Made by a program: the position numbers and the translations under genes. From the NCBI GenBank assembly GCA_018365995.1, contig JAGZIY010000016.1:36602-100601 (forward strand): a stretch of DNA of 64,000 nt, written 5' to 3'. The notes under the pieces were generated by a model. The model had not been told where the DNA came from. It was given only the letters and a program-made list of their open reading frames with translations, and ran no database searches. Positions 1 to 8,467 of the stretch are shown in pieces. This stretch comes from Butyricicoccus pullicaecorum (GTDB taxonomy: Bacteria > Bacillota > Clostridia > Oscillospirales > Butyricicoccaceae). Every line of letters begins with the position of its first letter. Position 1 is the stretch's first letter.

Positions 1-623
1 TGCTCATTTATCACACCCATGCCACAGAAGCCTATACGCCATCCGGAAAGGACACCTATCAGCCTTCTGGAGAATATCGTACACGGGACCGCAGCCAAAA
101 TGTTGTACGTGTTGGCACAGAACTTGCCAAGACACTCAAAGCACGCGGTATCGGCGTCCTGCATATTACGGATATTTTTGATGACCCTGCCTATAATGGC
201 TCTTATGAGCGTTCTTTGTCCGCTGCCCAAAAAGCGCTTAAAAAATACCCGGACATCAAAGTGACCATTGACCTGCACCGTGATGCGATCCTTACCAAAG
301 ATGGGAAGCAGCTCCGTTTGGCGACTACCATTGGCGGGCAGGAGGCTGCACAGCTCATGCTGGTGGTCGGCACCGATGCCAGCGGACTGGAGCACCCAAA
401 TTGGCGTGATAATATGAACTTTGCGGTCAATCTGCAAGCAGATGCAAACGGTGCATATCCAAATCTTATGCGTGATGTCAATTTACGTTCGCAGCGTTTT
501 AATACGCATCTGCGTTCTGGCTCTCTGCTTTTGGAATGTGGTTCCTCTGGCAATACCCTGCAAGAAGCCATTCGCAGCGTTCAGATGTTTGGCGAAGTCC
601 TTGCAGATCGTCTGCTTGCATAA
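1..623 (+). CDS. spoIIP: Stage II sporulation protein P, C-terminal part (cut by window start)
   Basis: About 206 residues are readable from base 3 to the TAA at 623; the N-terminus lies outside the window. The first residues contain HTHATEAY, the zinc-binding HTH-x-TE motif of the SpoIIP amidase/endopeptidase, followed by the conserved segments DLHRDA and NMNFA and a C-terminal LLLECGS. In the SpoIID-SpoIIM-SpoIIP complex this enzyme cleaves peptidoglycan during engulfment of the forespore. The germination operon that follows shares the sporulation theme. The family assignment is secure; only the length is unknown. Confidence 0.93.
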   Translation, partial: LIYHTHATEAYTPSGKDTYQPSGEYRTRDRSQNVVRVGTELAKTLKARGIGVLHITDIFDDPAYNGSYERSLSAAQKALKKYPDIKVTIDLHRDAILTKDGKQLRLATTIGGQEAAQLMLVVGTDASGLEHPNWRDNMNFAVNLQADANGAYPNLMRDVNLRSQRFNTHLRSGSLLLECGSSGNTLQEAIRSVQMFGEVLADRLLA

Positions 624-648
624 GGTGTCTCCCTCCTGTGCACACTAT

Positions 649-671
649 CCCCGAAAGGGGGTCTTTTTTTT
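649..671 (+). promoter_or_regulatory. CCCC-GAAA-GGGG hairpin with T-run, carrying the gerA ribosome binding site
   Basis: Bases 649-652 (CCCC) pair with 657-660 (GGGG) across a GAAA tetraloop, and eight T follow at 664-671. It looks like a short terminator for spoIIP. The G-run 657-661 is also the only Shine-Dalgarno sequence for the gerA TTG start at 670. Both readings come from the sequence; which one acts is inference. Confidence 0.5.
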
Positions 672-2106
672 GTCCATACAATTCACAACCGACCTGTCTG
701 ATAATCTAGAAAAACTAAGTGCACTGTTTGCACAGGACAATACCTTTATTGTTCGCAGGCTGCAGGCACGCACAGGTGTGCACTGTGCTGTCCTTTTCTT
801 TGATGGGATGGTCAACAGTCATGCCATCAATGAATCTATCGTGCGCCCGCTCATTGAGAGTACAATCAGCCACCCTACCGCACAATCCATTGCGTCCAGC
901 ATCTTGCAAATCAATGATGTTCGGCTTGCGCCAGACACAGATTCCATGTTATCCAGTCTGCTCTATGGCGACACAGTCATCCTTATAGATGGGGACAGCC
1001 GCCCAATCGTTGTCAATTCCAAAGGATTTGCACAGCGTTCTCCCTCCGAACCAGAAAGTGAAAAGGTTTTGCGCGGACCGCGTGAAGGGTTTACCGAGAG
1101 TTTTATGACCAATCTATCCATGCTGCGCCGTCGGGTCAACGACCCACGCTTGACCTTTTCCTTTGCACGTTATGCCGGATGCACCAACACCGTTATCTGT
1201 GTATGCTGGATCAAAGGCATCACACCACCTGCACTCGTTCAGGAGATGCAGCGCAGGATCCGCAAAATATCTCTTGACGGCATTTTAGACTCCAATTATG
1301 TAGAAGAATGTGTGCGAGATGCCCCCAACTCTCCATTTCCTACACTGGGTACAACAGAACGCCCTGATGTCGCTGTATCACGTCTCTTGGAAGGGCGTGT
1401 TGTGGTGCTGACCGATGGCAGTCCGGTTGCCCTTTCTGCCCCCTGTATTTTACAGGAATGTTTTCAGGCAAATGATGATTATTATATTTCTGTGCGGCAG
1501 GCTGCCGTTGCGCGAATTCTGCGCACACTCAGCTTCGGACTTTCCATTATCATTCCCGCTCTTTATGTCGCACTGCTTGGCTTTCATCAGGAGCTTTTAC
1601 CCACACGCCTGCTGCTTGCCATTGCCGCTGCACAAAAGGGCGTTCCCCTGCCCGTCTTCTGGGAGATTTTTTTGCTCTTGCTGGTTTTTGAAACGCTGAA
1701 AGAAGCGGGAACACGCACCCCCAGCGTCATGGGCTCTACCATGTCCATCGTGGGCGGCTTGGTGCTTGGTCAGGCCGCAGTTTCTGCCCGTTTTCTATCC
1801 GCACCTGCGGTCATTATTGTTGCAATTGCGGCTGTTACCGGATTAACCGTTCCCAAACTGCAAACTGCTGGTCTGGTGCTGCGCTTTTCTTTGCTGGCAG
1901 CAAGTGCCGCCGCCGGACTTTATGGTCTGCTTTTGGGACTCAGTCTCACCATCGCGCATCTTTGCACCCTCCGTTCCTTCCACTGCCCCTATCTGCTCAA
2001 CCTCATTCCACGCGTGCATCCCAAATTGGACGATGCGTGGACACGTGCACCTTGGCGTGAAATGCCGCGCAAACGATTTCTTGCACATCAGGAGGAACAA
2101 ACATGA
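670..2106 (+). CDS. gerA: Spore germination protein, GerA family
   Basis: 478 residues, the usual GerA length. The start is taken as TTG at 670 because AAAGGGGG lies 8 bases upstream and the protein then opens like family members (SIQFTTDLSDNLEKL). ATGs further upstream in frame lie inside spoIIP. The soluble N-terminal half (to about residue 270) is followed by a membrane half with hydrophobic segments around residues 280-310 and 330-440. GerA subunits form the nutrient-gated receptor of the spore inner membrane. The stop overlaps the next ATG (ATGA), indicating translational coupling with gerC and gerB. Confidence 0.9.
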   Translation: MSIQFTTDLSDNLEKLSALFAQDNTFIVRRLQARTGVHCAVLFFDGMVNSHAINESIVRPLIESTISHPTAQSIASSILQINDVRLAPDTDSMLSSLLYGDTVILIDGDSRPIVVNSKGFAQRSPSEPESEKVLRGPREGFTESFMTNLSMLRRRVNDPRLTFSFARYAGCTNTVICVCWIKGITPPALVQEMQRRIRKISLDGILDSNYVEECVRDAPNSPFPTLGTTERPDVAVSRLLEGRVVVLTDGSPVALSAPCILQECFQANDDYYISVRQAAVARILRTLSFGLSIIIPALYVALLGFHQELLPTRLLLAIAAAQKGVPLPVFWEIFLLLLVFETLKEAGTRTPSVMGSTMSIVGGLVLGQAAVSARFLSAPAVIIVAIAAVTGLTVPKLQTAGLVLRFSLLAASAAAGLYGLLLGLSLTIAHLCTLRSFHCPYLLNLIPRVHPKLDDAWTRAPWREMPRKRFLAHQEEQT

Positions 2107-2759
2107 AGCGAATTCTTCTATTGGTCGGTGTACTCTGTCTTGCACTCTATACGGGTGGTGTCGGGCACGGTGCAGGCGATTTACTCCCCATTTTAAGTGC
2201 CAGCATTTCACAGACATCTGATGACCGCCTGACGCTCACCGCCGAAGCCGTGCGGCAGGATAGTCTGGAGGGAAACGCCGCCTCAGTCTATCTGACAGCC
2301 TCTGGAGACAGCACTGAACAGCTTTTATCTGAAGTTGAACAAATGCTGGCCGGACAGCTCTATCTCAGCCATGCGCGTACTATCGTCATAGATGAGGCGG
2401 TTGCCAAAAACGGTTTTTCTTCCCTTGTGCAAACCCTGCTGGAACGCAGTGATGTACGCCTTACCTTACGCATCGCCGTGGCGCGCGACGTACCTGCCGA
2501 TGCCATTGTAAAAGCGCAAGCAGTTGCAGAAGAAATTCCCGGAGCCGCGCTCGGCGCGCTTATGGACGCACATGCAAAACACGGCGGTCTGCCCGACCTG
2601 CCGCTGTGCCGTACTGCGGACTCCCTGCTATCCAGACAGGATTTTTGTCTGCCTGCTCTCACATTGACCGCAGACGGTCGAGTGATTCCTGCCGGTCGCG
2701 CACAATTCCACCAAGGACGGTTTGTCCGATTCGCTGGAGGTGAGCAAAATGCCCGATAA
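2103..2759 (+). CDS. Short GerC-like spore germination protein (N-terminal domain only)
   Basis: 218 residues with a signal-peptide-like N-terminus (residues 1-25). The part after it follows the first domain of Ger(x)C proteins (ISQTSDDRLTLTAEAV; later SHARTIVIDEAVA). Family members usually have 350-400 residues and a C-terminal domain, which is absent here. The usual lipobox cysteine after the signal sequence is also missing; the only early Cys is residue 12 inside the hydrophobic run. It overlaps gerA by 4 bases and gerB by 11 bases. The sequence shows no frameshift remnant downstream, so it looks like a genuine short version. Confidence 0.72.
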   Translation: MKRILLLVGVLCLALYTGGVGHGAGDLLPILSASISQTSDDRLTLTAEAVRQDSLEGNAASVYLTASGDSTEQLLSEVEQMLAGQLYLSHARTIVIDEAVAKNGFSSLVQTLLERSDVRLTLRIAVARDVPADAIVKAQAVAEEIPGAALGALMDAHAKHGGLPDLPLCRTADSLLSRQDFCLPALTLTADGRVIPAGRAQFHQGRFVRFAGGEQNAR

Positions 2760-3600
2760 GATTTTCCCTTATGGGCGCGGTGCCATGCTCTTTTTGATTC
2801 TGCTCGCGCCGACCCTGTTTCTGCCTGCACAGGATTGGCTGCACCTCCTATGTGCCAATGGTATCTTTGTGCTGCTCATACTTGTGTGGCTGATTGCTGC
2901 CAAACATTTTCGAATCCCCGAGCCTTGGACACTGCTTGCACGTATGCCAAAGGGACTGCGTCAGATTCTATATGGCATTCTCATACTGTTTGGCGGGGGA
3001 TCTGCTTTATATACTGCATGGTGTACCGCCTCCTTTTTATCCCAAACAGCACTCAAGCTATGGCCGGTTTGGCTTGCTGCACTTGGACTTCTCATCATTT
3101 GTTGGCTGATTGTGCGTCATGGTGCTCCGACACTGTTTCGCTGGGCGATTCCCACAGCATGGATTGTCGGTCTGACCGCAGCCCTCTCTCTTGCACTTTC
3201 CCTTCCCGATTGGAAAATGCCAACACTTTCTCATGCTTTCTTAGGCTCTCGTTTTCTCGGGCAAATTTTAGGTGGCAGTTCCATTCTGTTTGCCTTTGTG
3301 CTGTTCACCGGCTTCGATCCAGAACTGCCGCAAAAACGCACCCTCCTATTGAGCGGCAGCTTTGCCGCTGTTCTTGCCGGACTCACCGCCTTTCGCGCAA
3401 GCGCTGTCCTAGGAGCAAACTGTGCCAATCTACTACGTTATCCAGCTTATGCTGCATCTGGCGTCTTTCAGGTTGGAGTGCTTGCACGTAGCGAGGTCAT
3501 CTTTGGCGGCATCTTGCTCTTATGCCTTGCCGCACAAATTACCCTGTTTCTTTGTGTGATGCACACTGCCTATCAGGAACTGCGCAAAATCAGGGCATAA
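2749..3600 (+). CDS. Compact GerB-like spore germination permease
   Basis: 283 residues, mostly hydrophobic, with about eight membrane segments. The ATG at 2749 is chosen over one at 2722 because GGAGGTGAG (2737-2745) is correctly spaced before it. GerB subunits (APC-superfamily fold, normally about 365 residues and ten segments) bind or conduct germinants in the receptor. The C-terminal part (RYPAYAASGVFQVGVLARSE, then a hydrophobic run) resembles the conserved end of GerB. Position as third gene of a ger operon supports the call; its own sequence is weakly conserved. Confidence 0.72.
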   Translation: MPDKIFPYGRGAMLFLILLAPTLFLPAQDWLHLLCANGIFVLLILVWLIAAKHFRIPEPWTLLARMPKGLRQILYGILILFGGGSALYTAWCTASFLSQTALKLWPVWLAALGLLIICWLIVRHGAPTLFRWAIPTAWIVGLTAALSLALSLPDWKMPTLSHAFLGSRFLGQILGGSSILFAFVLFTGFDPELPQKRTLLLSGSFAAVLAGLTAFRASAVLGANCANLLRYPAYAASGVFQVGVLARSEVIFGGILLLCLAAQITLFLCVMHTAYQELRKIRA

Positions 3601-3604
3601 AATC

Positions 3605-3645
3605 AGGCGGTACTTGTCTCAAAGGACAAGCACCGCCTAATGCTT
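3605..3645 (+). terminator. Terminator of the ger operon
   Basis: AGGCGGTACTTGTC (3605-3618) pairs with GACAAGCACCGCCT (3625-3638), with one A-C mismatch and a 6-base loop. A short T-run follows at 3642-3645. The next gene converges from the other strand. Confidence 0.8.
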
Positions 3646-3707
3646 TTGATATTCAGAACATCACCGAACGGACGAAGTGATGAAACAACATTCACACCCG
3701 CTCAAAC

Positions 3708-4232
3708 TTACATTTTTGGCAGCAGTTCCTGATCAATTGCCGCATCGACCGGCAATCCCGAGAAACCAATTGCTGCAAATGCGTCAATGAACCGTGTTGC
3801 AGACGCTACCAAAAGCGAGATATTATCTGCCACAAAGGTAATCACCTTTTCCAGCTCCAAGCCAGCGTCTAACAGGGTATTATGCTTGAGATAAATTTGA
3901 CCTGCCGGTGCAAAAAATCCAAAATTCCCCAACGCTGAAAAGTCATTGCAGTATTTGCATGCACGCTCCGTCTGTGCTGCATTTTGCTCCGGCACATTCT
4001 GAAACAGCGTCACAAAAAATTGCAGGAGTCCATTGTTTTCATCTGGCAATGCAATCGGAATAAAGCAAGCCTCAACGATGACCTCTTTGGCAATCTTTCC
4101 CAGACGCTGGGTTTCTGCCCGCAGCATGAGCGGGGTATTCTCGGTCTGCTGAATCAGTTCTGCCCGAAATCCATTCTGTCCCAGTACATCATTCATGCAG
4201 GCCAAAATTTGCTTTTGCTTGTTTGTATCCAT
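3708..4232 (-). CDS. YbjN-like protein, function unknown
   Basis: 174 residues, no signal peptide or membrane segment. The pattern of alternating strands and the NFGFFAPAGQIYLKHNTLL segment recall the YbjN/type III chaperone-like fold, but the match is from memory and weak. It starts 3 bases downstream of purD and is the last gene of the purine operon, so it is co-transcribed with it. No catalytic motif is visible and no role in purine synthesis is evident. Confidence 0.5.
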   Translation of the reverse strand: MDTNKQKQILACMNDVLGQNGFRAELIQQTENTPLMLRAETQRLGKIAKEVIVEACFIPIALPDENNGLLQFFVTLFQNVPEQNAAQTERACKYCNDFSALGNFGFFAPAGQIYLKHNTLLDAGLELEKVITFVADNISLLVASATRFIDAFAAIGFSGLPVDAAIDQELLPKM

Positions 4233-4235
4233 GAT

Positions 4236-5492
4236 TTATCCTTTCTTCACACCAATATCTGTGCGGAAATGTACATTCTCAAATTGAATCTTATGCACAT
4301 CAGCATAGGCTTTTTGGATTGCTTCGTCCAGTGTTGGCGCAGTTGCCGTCACACCCAGAACACGCCCGCCGCTTGTCACAATGGTGTCACCCTGCTTTTT
4401 TGTTCCTGCATGGAATACAAATGCGTCTGTTACAGTATCCAATCCTGTAATCACCTTTCCCTTTTCATATGCCTTGGGATAGCCGCCCGATGCCATAACC
4501 ACACAGCACGCCGCATCGTCCTTCCACCGGATCTCCATTTGGTCCAGCTTGCCATCAATGACGGCATTAAAAATATCATACAAGTCGCTGTCCAAACGTG
4601 ACAAAACCGCCTGTGTCTCCGGGTCTCCAAAGCGTGCATTGTATTCAATCACCTTTGGTCCCTTGGGGGTCAGCATCAATCCAAAATACAGCACACCATG
4701 GAACGGACGTCCTTCTGCTGCCATCGCTGCCACAGTGGGCTTGAAAATGGTTTCCATGCACTCTGCCGCGATTTCATCAGTATAGAATCGAGACGGAGAA
4801 AACGCGCCCATACCGCCTGTATTCGGTCCCGCATCGTTGTCATACGCACGCTTATGGTCTTGTGCAGAAGGCATAGTTTTCAGGTTTTTGCCATCTACAA
4901 ATGCCAAAACAGAAACTTCTGGACCCGTTAAAAATTCCTCAATTACGACACGCGCACCGGCACCGCCAAAGGCACCGCCATCAATCGCGTCGCGTACTGC
5001 ATGAATTGCCTCGTCTTCCGTCATCGCAACGGTGACACCCTTGCCCAGAGCCAGACCATCTGCCTTGATAACGATTGGCGCACCCTGCTCTTTGATATAG
5101 GCAATCGCCTGTTCCGAATCCTCAAATACTGCATATTCAGCCGTTGGAATGTTGTATTTGTGCATCAAATCCTTGGCAAAAGACTTTGAGCCTTCAATGA
5201 CTGCGGCATGCTTTTTCGGTCCAAAGGCGCGGATTCCCGCTTCCTCCAAGGCATCCACCATGCCCATCGCCAACGGGTCGTCCGGTGCAACCATCACAAG
5301 GTCGGGACGTTTTTCCTTGGCAAATGCAACCACTCCTTCGATATCGGTTGCCGCAATCTCCACACACTCTGCAACCGATGCAATGCCGCCATTTCCCGGC
5401 GCACACCAAATATGGTCCACCTTCGGGCTTTTTGCCAGTGTCACACAGATGGCGTGCTCTCTTCCGCCGCCGCCAATTACGAGAACTTTCAT
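4236..5492 (-). CDS. purD: Phosphoribosylamine-glycine ligase
   Basis: 418 residues, full length. It joins glycine to 5-phosphoribosylamine with ATP, the second step of IMP synthesis. The N-terminal domain begins VLVIGGGGREHAI; the ATP-grasp region contains VIKADGLALGKGV and later MGAFSPS and EYNARFGDPETQ, all typical of PurD. Its start overlaps the stop of the upstream small membrane protein by 4 bases, so the two are translationally coupled. Confidence 0.97.
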   Translation of the reverse strand: MKVLVIGGGGREHAICVTLAKSPKVDHIWCAPGNGGIASVAECVEIAATDIEGVVAFAKEKRPDLVMVAPDDPLAMGMVDALEEAGIRAFGPKKHAAVIEGSKSFAKDLMHKYNIPTAEYAVFEDSEQAIAYIKEQGAPIVIKADGLALGKGVTVAMTEDEAIHAVRDAIDGGAFGGAGARVVIEEFLTGPEVSVLAFVDGKNLKTMPSAQDHKRAYDNDAGPNTGGMGAFSPSRFYTDEIAAECMETIFKPTVAAMAAEGRPFHGVLYFGLMLTPKGPKVIEYNARFGDPETQAVLSRLDSDLYDIFNAVIDGKLDQMEIRWKDDAACCVVMASGGYPKAYEKGKVITGLDTVTDAFVFHAGTKKQGDTIVTSGGRVLGVTATAPTLDEAIQKAYADVHKIQFENVHFRTDIGVKKG

Positions 5493-5821
5493 TTGTTATC
5501 CTCCTTTTTTTGAGTAAACAGACCCATACCCACGCAAACTGCGCAGCAGCTCAAAAAAACACCTTCCAAAAGGAGTGCCGCCATTTTAGGCAGCACGAGA
5601 AGTCCGGTCAGCGCCAAAATCTCCTGTCCTGCAAACACAGCCACAGCAAGCGTACTGATTTTATGAGCAAGCTGTAACCAGATATTTTCCTGCCAGAGCG
5701 CTGTGCCATTGGAAATCCCAATATACCCCAGCAGTCTGGCAATCCAGTCAAACGAGCCTGTAAAACGGGCGAGCACCACCATGCAAAAACCAAGCAGGCA
5801 TCTCCCCATATTCCGTTTCAT
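5489..5821 (-). CDS. Small membrane protein in the pur operon, unknown
   Basis: 110 residues with three or four hydrophobic stretches (about residues 7-25, 55-72, 74-102) and a charged end (TQKKEDNK). I do not recognise a family. It lies between purH and purD, overlaps the purD start by 4 bases and follows a hairpin at 5847-5868. The ATG at 5821 is preceded by AAGGAG (5834-5839), 12 bases upstream. Confidence 0.65.
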   Translation of the reverse strand: MKRNMGRCLLGFCMVVLARFTGSFDWIARLLGYIGISNGTALWQENIWLQLAHKISTLAVAVFAGQEILALTGLLVLPKMAALLLEGVFLSCCAVCVGMGLFTQKKEDNK

Positions 5822-5846
5822 GTGAATAAATCTCCTTGAAAACAGC

Positions 5847-5868
5847 AGAGCGGGAGTTGTCCCGCTCT
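5847..5868 (-). terminator. Intra-operon hairpin after purH
   Basis: AGAGCGGGA/TCCCGCTCT, 9 bp with a 4-base loop, followed on the minus strand by GCTGTTTTC. It lies between purH and the small membrane gene, so it may lower expression of purD. The U-run is short, so termination is probably partial. Confidence 0.6.
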
Positions 5869-5880
5869 ACCTTTCTGTCA

Positions 5881-7044
5881 TCAGTGATGGAACAGACGTG
5901 CGCCTGTGAACGCCATCACGATATGATATTTATTGGCTGTCATGATGACATGGTCATCTCGAATCGAACCGCCCGGCTGGACGATATACTGCACGCCGGA
6001 TTTCCGTGCGCGCTCTACGTTGTCTCCAAATGGGAAGAACGCATCTGAACCAACCGTTACGCCGCTCTGGGTCTGAATCCATGCCTTCTTTTCTTCCAAG
6101 GTCAGCACCTCTGGCTTCACCTTGAAGGTATTCTGCCAATCCCGTAAAATATCCTCATATTCATCTGAAATATAAATATCAATGGCATTGTCACGGTCAG
6201 GGCGACGAATGCCCTCGACAAATTGCAGCCCCATTACCTTTGGGTGCTGGCGCAGGAACCAAGTATCTGCCTTTTGTCCAGCCAAACGGGTACAGTGGAT
6301 ACGGCTCTGCTGACCTGCACCAACTCCGATGGTCTGCCCATTCTTCACGTAGCAGACCGAGTTGGACTGTGTATATTTGAGCGTAATGAGTGCGACAATC
6401 ATATCGCGTTTTGCCTGCTCAGACAACACTTTATTGTCTGTTACAATATTTTGAAGCATATCCTCTCGAATTGTGAGGTCATTATGTCCCTGCTCAAAGG
6501 TAACGCCAAAAATATCCCGACGCTCAATCGGCTTTGGGGTATAGTCAGGGTCAATGCTTACTACATTATAAGAGCCCTTGCGCTTGCTCTTCAGGATTTC
6601 CAGTGCCTCCTCGGTGTATCCCGGTGCAATAATACCATCAGACACCTCAGCCGCCAGCAGCCGCGCCACATCTGCATCACACACATCGGACAGCGCAACC
6701 CAGTCCCCATACGAGCACAGACGGTCTGCGCCGCGCGCACGCGCATACGCACAGGCAATTGCAGACAGCTCACCCTCGACAAAGTAAATTGCCTTTTCGG
6801 TATCAGAAAGCGGATATCCGAGCGCTGCTCCTGCCGGAGAAACATGCTTAAAAGACGCTGCTGCCGGATAGCCGGTTGCCTCTTTCAGCTCACGCACCAG
6901 CTGCCATGCGTTGAAGGCATCTAGGAAATTGATATATCCAGGCCGTCCATTCAGCACAGAAATGGGCAGTTCTCCTTCTTCCATAAAGATGCGTGCCGGC
7001 TTCTGATTCGGGTTACAGCCATATTTCAGTTCCAATTCTTTCAT
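5881..7044 (-). CDS. purH: AICAR transformylase (stand-alone C-terminal half of PurH)
   Basis: 387 residues. It corresponds only to the formyltransferase part of bifunctional PurH: LKYGCNPNQKPARIF near the N-terminus, SFKHVSPAGAALG with the conserved Lys-His pair, and a C-terminal PGGSIRDDHVI. It transfers a formyl group from 10-formyl-THF to AICAR. The N-terminal MGS-like IMP cyclohydrolase domain of ordinary PurH is absent. That second activity is supplied by the unrelated purO-type gene 14 bases upstream. Confidence 0.93.
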   Translation of the reverse strand: MKELELKYGCNPNQKPARIFMEEGELPISVLNGRPGYINFLDAFNAWQLVRELKEATGYPAAASFKHVSPAGAALGYPLSDTEKAIYFVEGELSAIACAYARARGADRLCSYGDWVALSDVCDADVARLLAAEVSDGIIAPGYTEEALEILKSKRKGSYNVVSIDPDYTPKPIERRDIFGVTFEQGHNDLTIREDMLQNIVTDNKVLSEQAKRDMIVALITLKYTQSNSVCYVKNGQTIGVGAGQQSRIHCTRLAGQKADTWFLRQHPKVMGLQFVEGIRRPDRDNAIDIYISDEYEDILRDWQNTFKVKPEVLTLEEKKAWIQTQSGVTVGSDAFFPFGDNVERARKSGVQYIVQPGGSIRDDHVIMTANKYHIVMAFTGARLFHH

Positions 7045-7058
7045 GCTTACGCCCCCAA

Positions 7059-7802
7059 TTACTTTGTATGCTTGTTCTTGATGACCGTTTGGGTCTCCCC
7101 TGTTTTTGCGTCTACATAACGCACAAACAGAGAAATCTTATTCCACGGATTCATCGCGTCCCACAGATATTCTGCATACTTTTCAATCGGAATATCCTCT
7201 ACATGTACACATTTTGGCTCGCCGCGGAAAAACGGAAGCGGGTCGCCGTCACACATATAAGTATGGATAAAATGGCCGCGCCCCTTGACCGGCTTGTCGT
7301 ACTCAAAGAAATAACGCTTGCAGGCATCTGGATCGCTGTGAAAGTGCTTGAGAATTGACAGTGCATAAGAACCATCGGGATTGTGCACCGCAGAGATGCG
7401 TGAGGTAAAGTTCGGTGCGTCCGGCTCAAACCGGCGGGTACGCAGCGCATCAATATAGCTTTTTCCCTCTGCCAAAGCGTCCCGAATGGTATCGGTCTGG
7501 TCACCATTTGTAATAATGGTTCTGCCATCATAAACACGTACTGGGTGATAGATGATGAGAGAGGGGTCAGAGCACTTGGACGGGTCAAATGCTTCGGTGC
7601 GTATGCCGTCCTCGGTGGGAACAAACACACGATTGCGGCTGTTTTCGCTTCGTCCCATAATGAAATACACCATTACATAGGTATCTGCATTCGGGGTACA
7701 GCCCAGCATCAGACCGCGGCCCGGATAGGCGTTCGCCTGAAGCTCGTCCGTAAAACGCAGCACATTGGCATTATCAGAAACAAACATGGTATTTTCAGCC
7801 AT
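7059..7802 (-). CDS. purO: IMP cyclohydrolase, archaeal PurO type
   Basis: 247 residues. The N-terminus (NAYPGRGLMLG), the segment YFIMGRSENSRNR and the later DPSLIIYHPVR match the PurO family, first known from methanogenic archaea, which closes the ring of FAICAR to give IMP. It is not homologous to the PurH cyclohydrolase domain. Its place just before the half-length purH fits a two-protein replacement of bifunctional PurH. Confidence 0.88.
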   Translation of the reverse strand: MAENTMFVSDNANVLRFTDELQANAYPGRGLMLGCTPNADTYVMVYFIMGRSENSRNRVFVPTEDGIRTEAFDPSKCSDPSLIIYHPVRVYDGRTIITNGDQTDTIRDALAEGKSYIDALRTRRFEPDAPNFTSRISAVHNPDGSYALSILKHFHSDPDACKRYFFEYDKPVKGRGHFIHTYMCDGDPLPFFRGEPKCVHVEDIPIEKYAEYLWDAMNPWNKISLFVRYVDAKTGETQTVIKNKHTK

Positions 7803-7823
7803 AACAAAACGGTCTCCTTTTGT

Positions 7824-8456
7824 TTATATTTCAGGTTGAATGGTCACACGGCCATCTGCAACAGACAGACGCCCCTCACAAAACAGTGCCACAGCACGCG
7901 GCAGAATGATATGCTCTGCCTCGGTCATCACACGTTTTTGCAGACTCTGTGCGGTATCCTCCGGCGCAACCTCAACTGCTTTTTGCAGAATGATAGCGCC
8001 GCCATCTACCACCTCAGAAACAAAATGTACGGTTGCCCCTGTCACCTTGACGCCCTTTTGCAGCGCTGCCTCATGGACGCGCAGCCCATAAAAGCCTTCC
8101 CCGCAAAAAGACGGAATCAGCGAGGGGTGCACATTGATGATTTTGTTTTCCCATCTTCGGCAGAAGGAATCCGGCAGCACGGTCATAAAGCCAGCCAATA
8201 CAACCAGCCCGATGCCGCGGGATTCCAGCAGGGTATGGAGCGCCTGTCCATACGCCTCACTGTCCGCAAAATCTCGCCGCCGCAGAACGGCAGATGCAAT
8301 GCCGGAACGCTCTGCACGGGTCAGCGCATACGCCTCCGCATTGGAAGAAATCACAAAATCTAATTTCCCATTTGCAAGCGCATGATGCTCTGCGCAATCA
8401 ATCAGTGCCTGCAAATTGGTTCCGCCGCCCGAAACCAAAACTGCAATTTTAATCAT
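7824..8456 (-). CDS. purN: Phosphoribosylglycinamide formyltransferase
   Basis: 210 residues from the ATG at 8456, which has GAGGGA (8463-8468) upstream. An in-frame ATG at 8504 lies within purM. It makes FGAR from GAR using 10-formyl-THF. Motifs seen: VLVSGGGTNLQALID at the N-terminus (phosphate binding), and NVHPSLIPSF with the catalytic His. It is 11 bases after purM. Confidence 0.96.
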   Translation of the reverse strand: MIKIAVLVSGGGTNLQALIDCAEHHALANGKLDFVISSNAEAYALTRAERSGIASAVLRRRDFADSEAYGQALHTLLESRGIGLVVLAGFMTVLPDSFCRRWENKIINVHPSLIPSFCGEGFYGLRVHEAALQKGVKVTGATVHFVSEVVDGGAIILQKAVEVAPEDTAQSLQKRVMTEAEHIILPRAVALFCEGRLSVADGRVTIQPEI

Positions 8457-8467
8457 CAGCTTGTCCC

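Noticed and set aside
421..669. Upstream extension of gerA to an ATG at 421
   Set aside because: It lies in another frame of spoIIP and has no GerA similarity. The ribosome site fits TTG 670.
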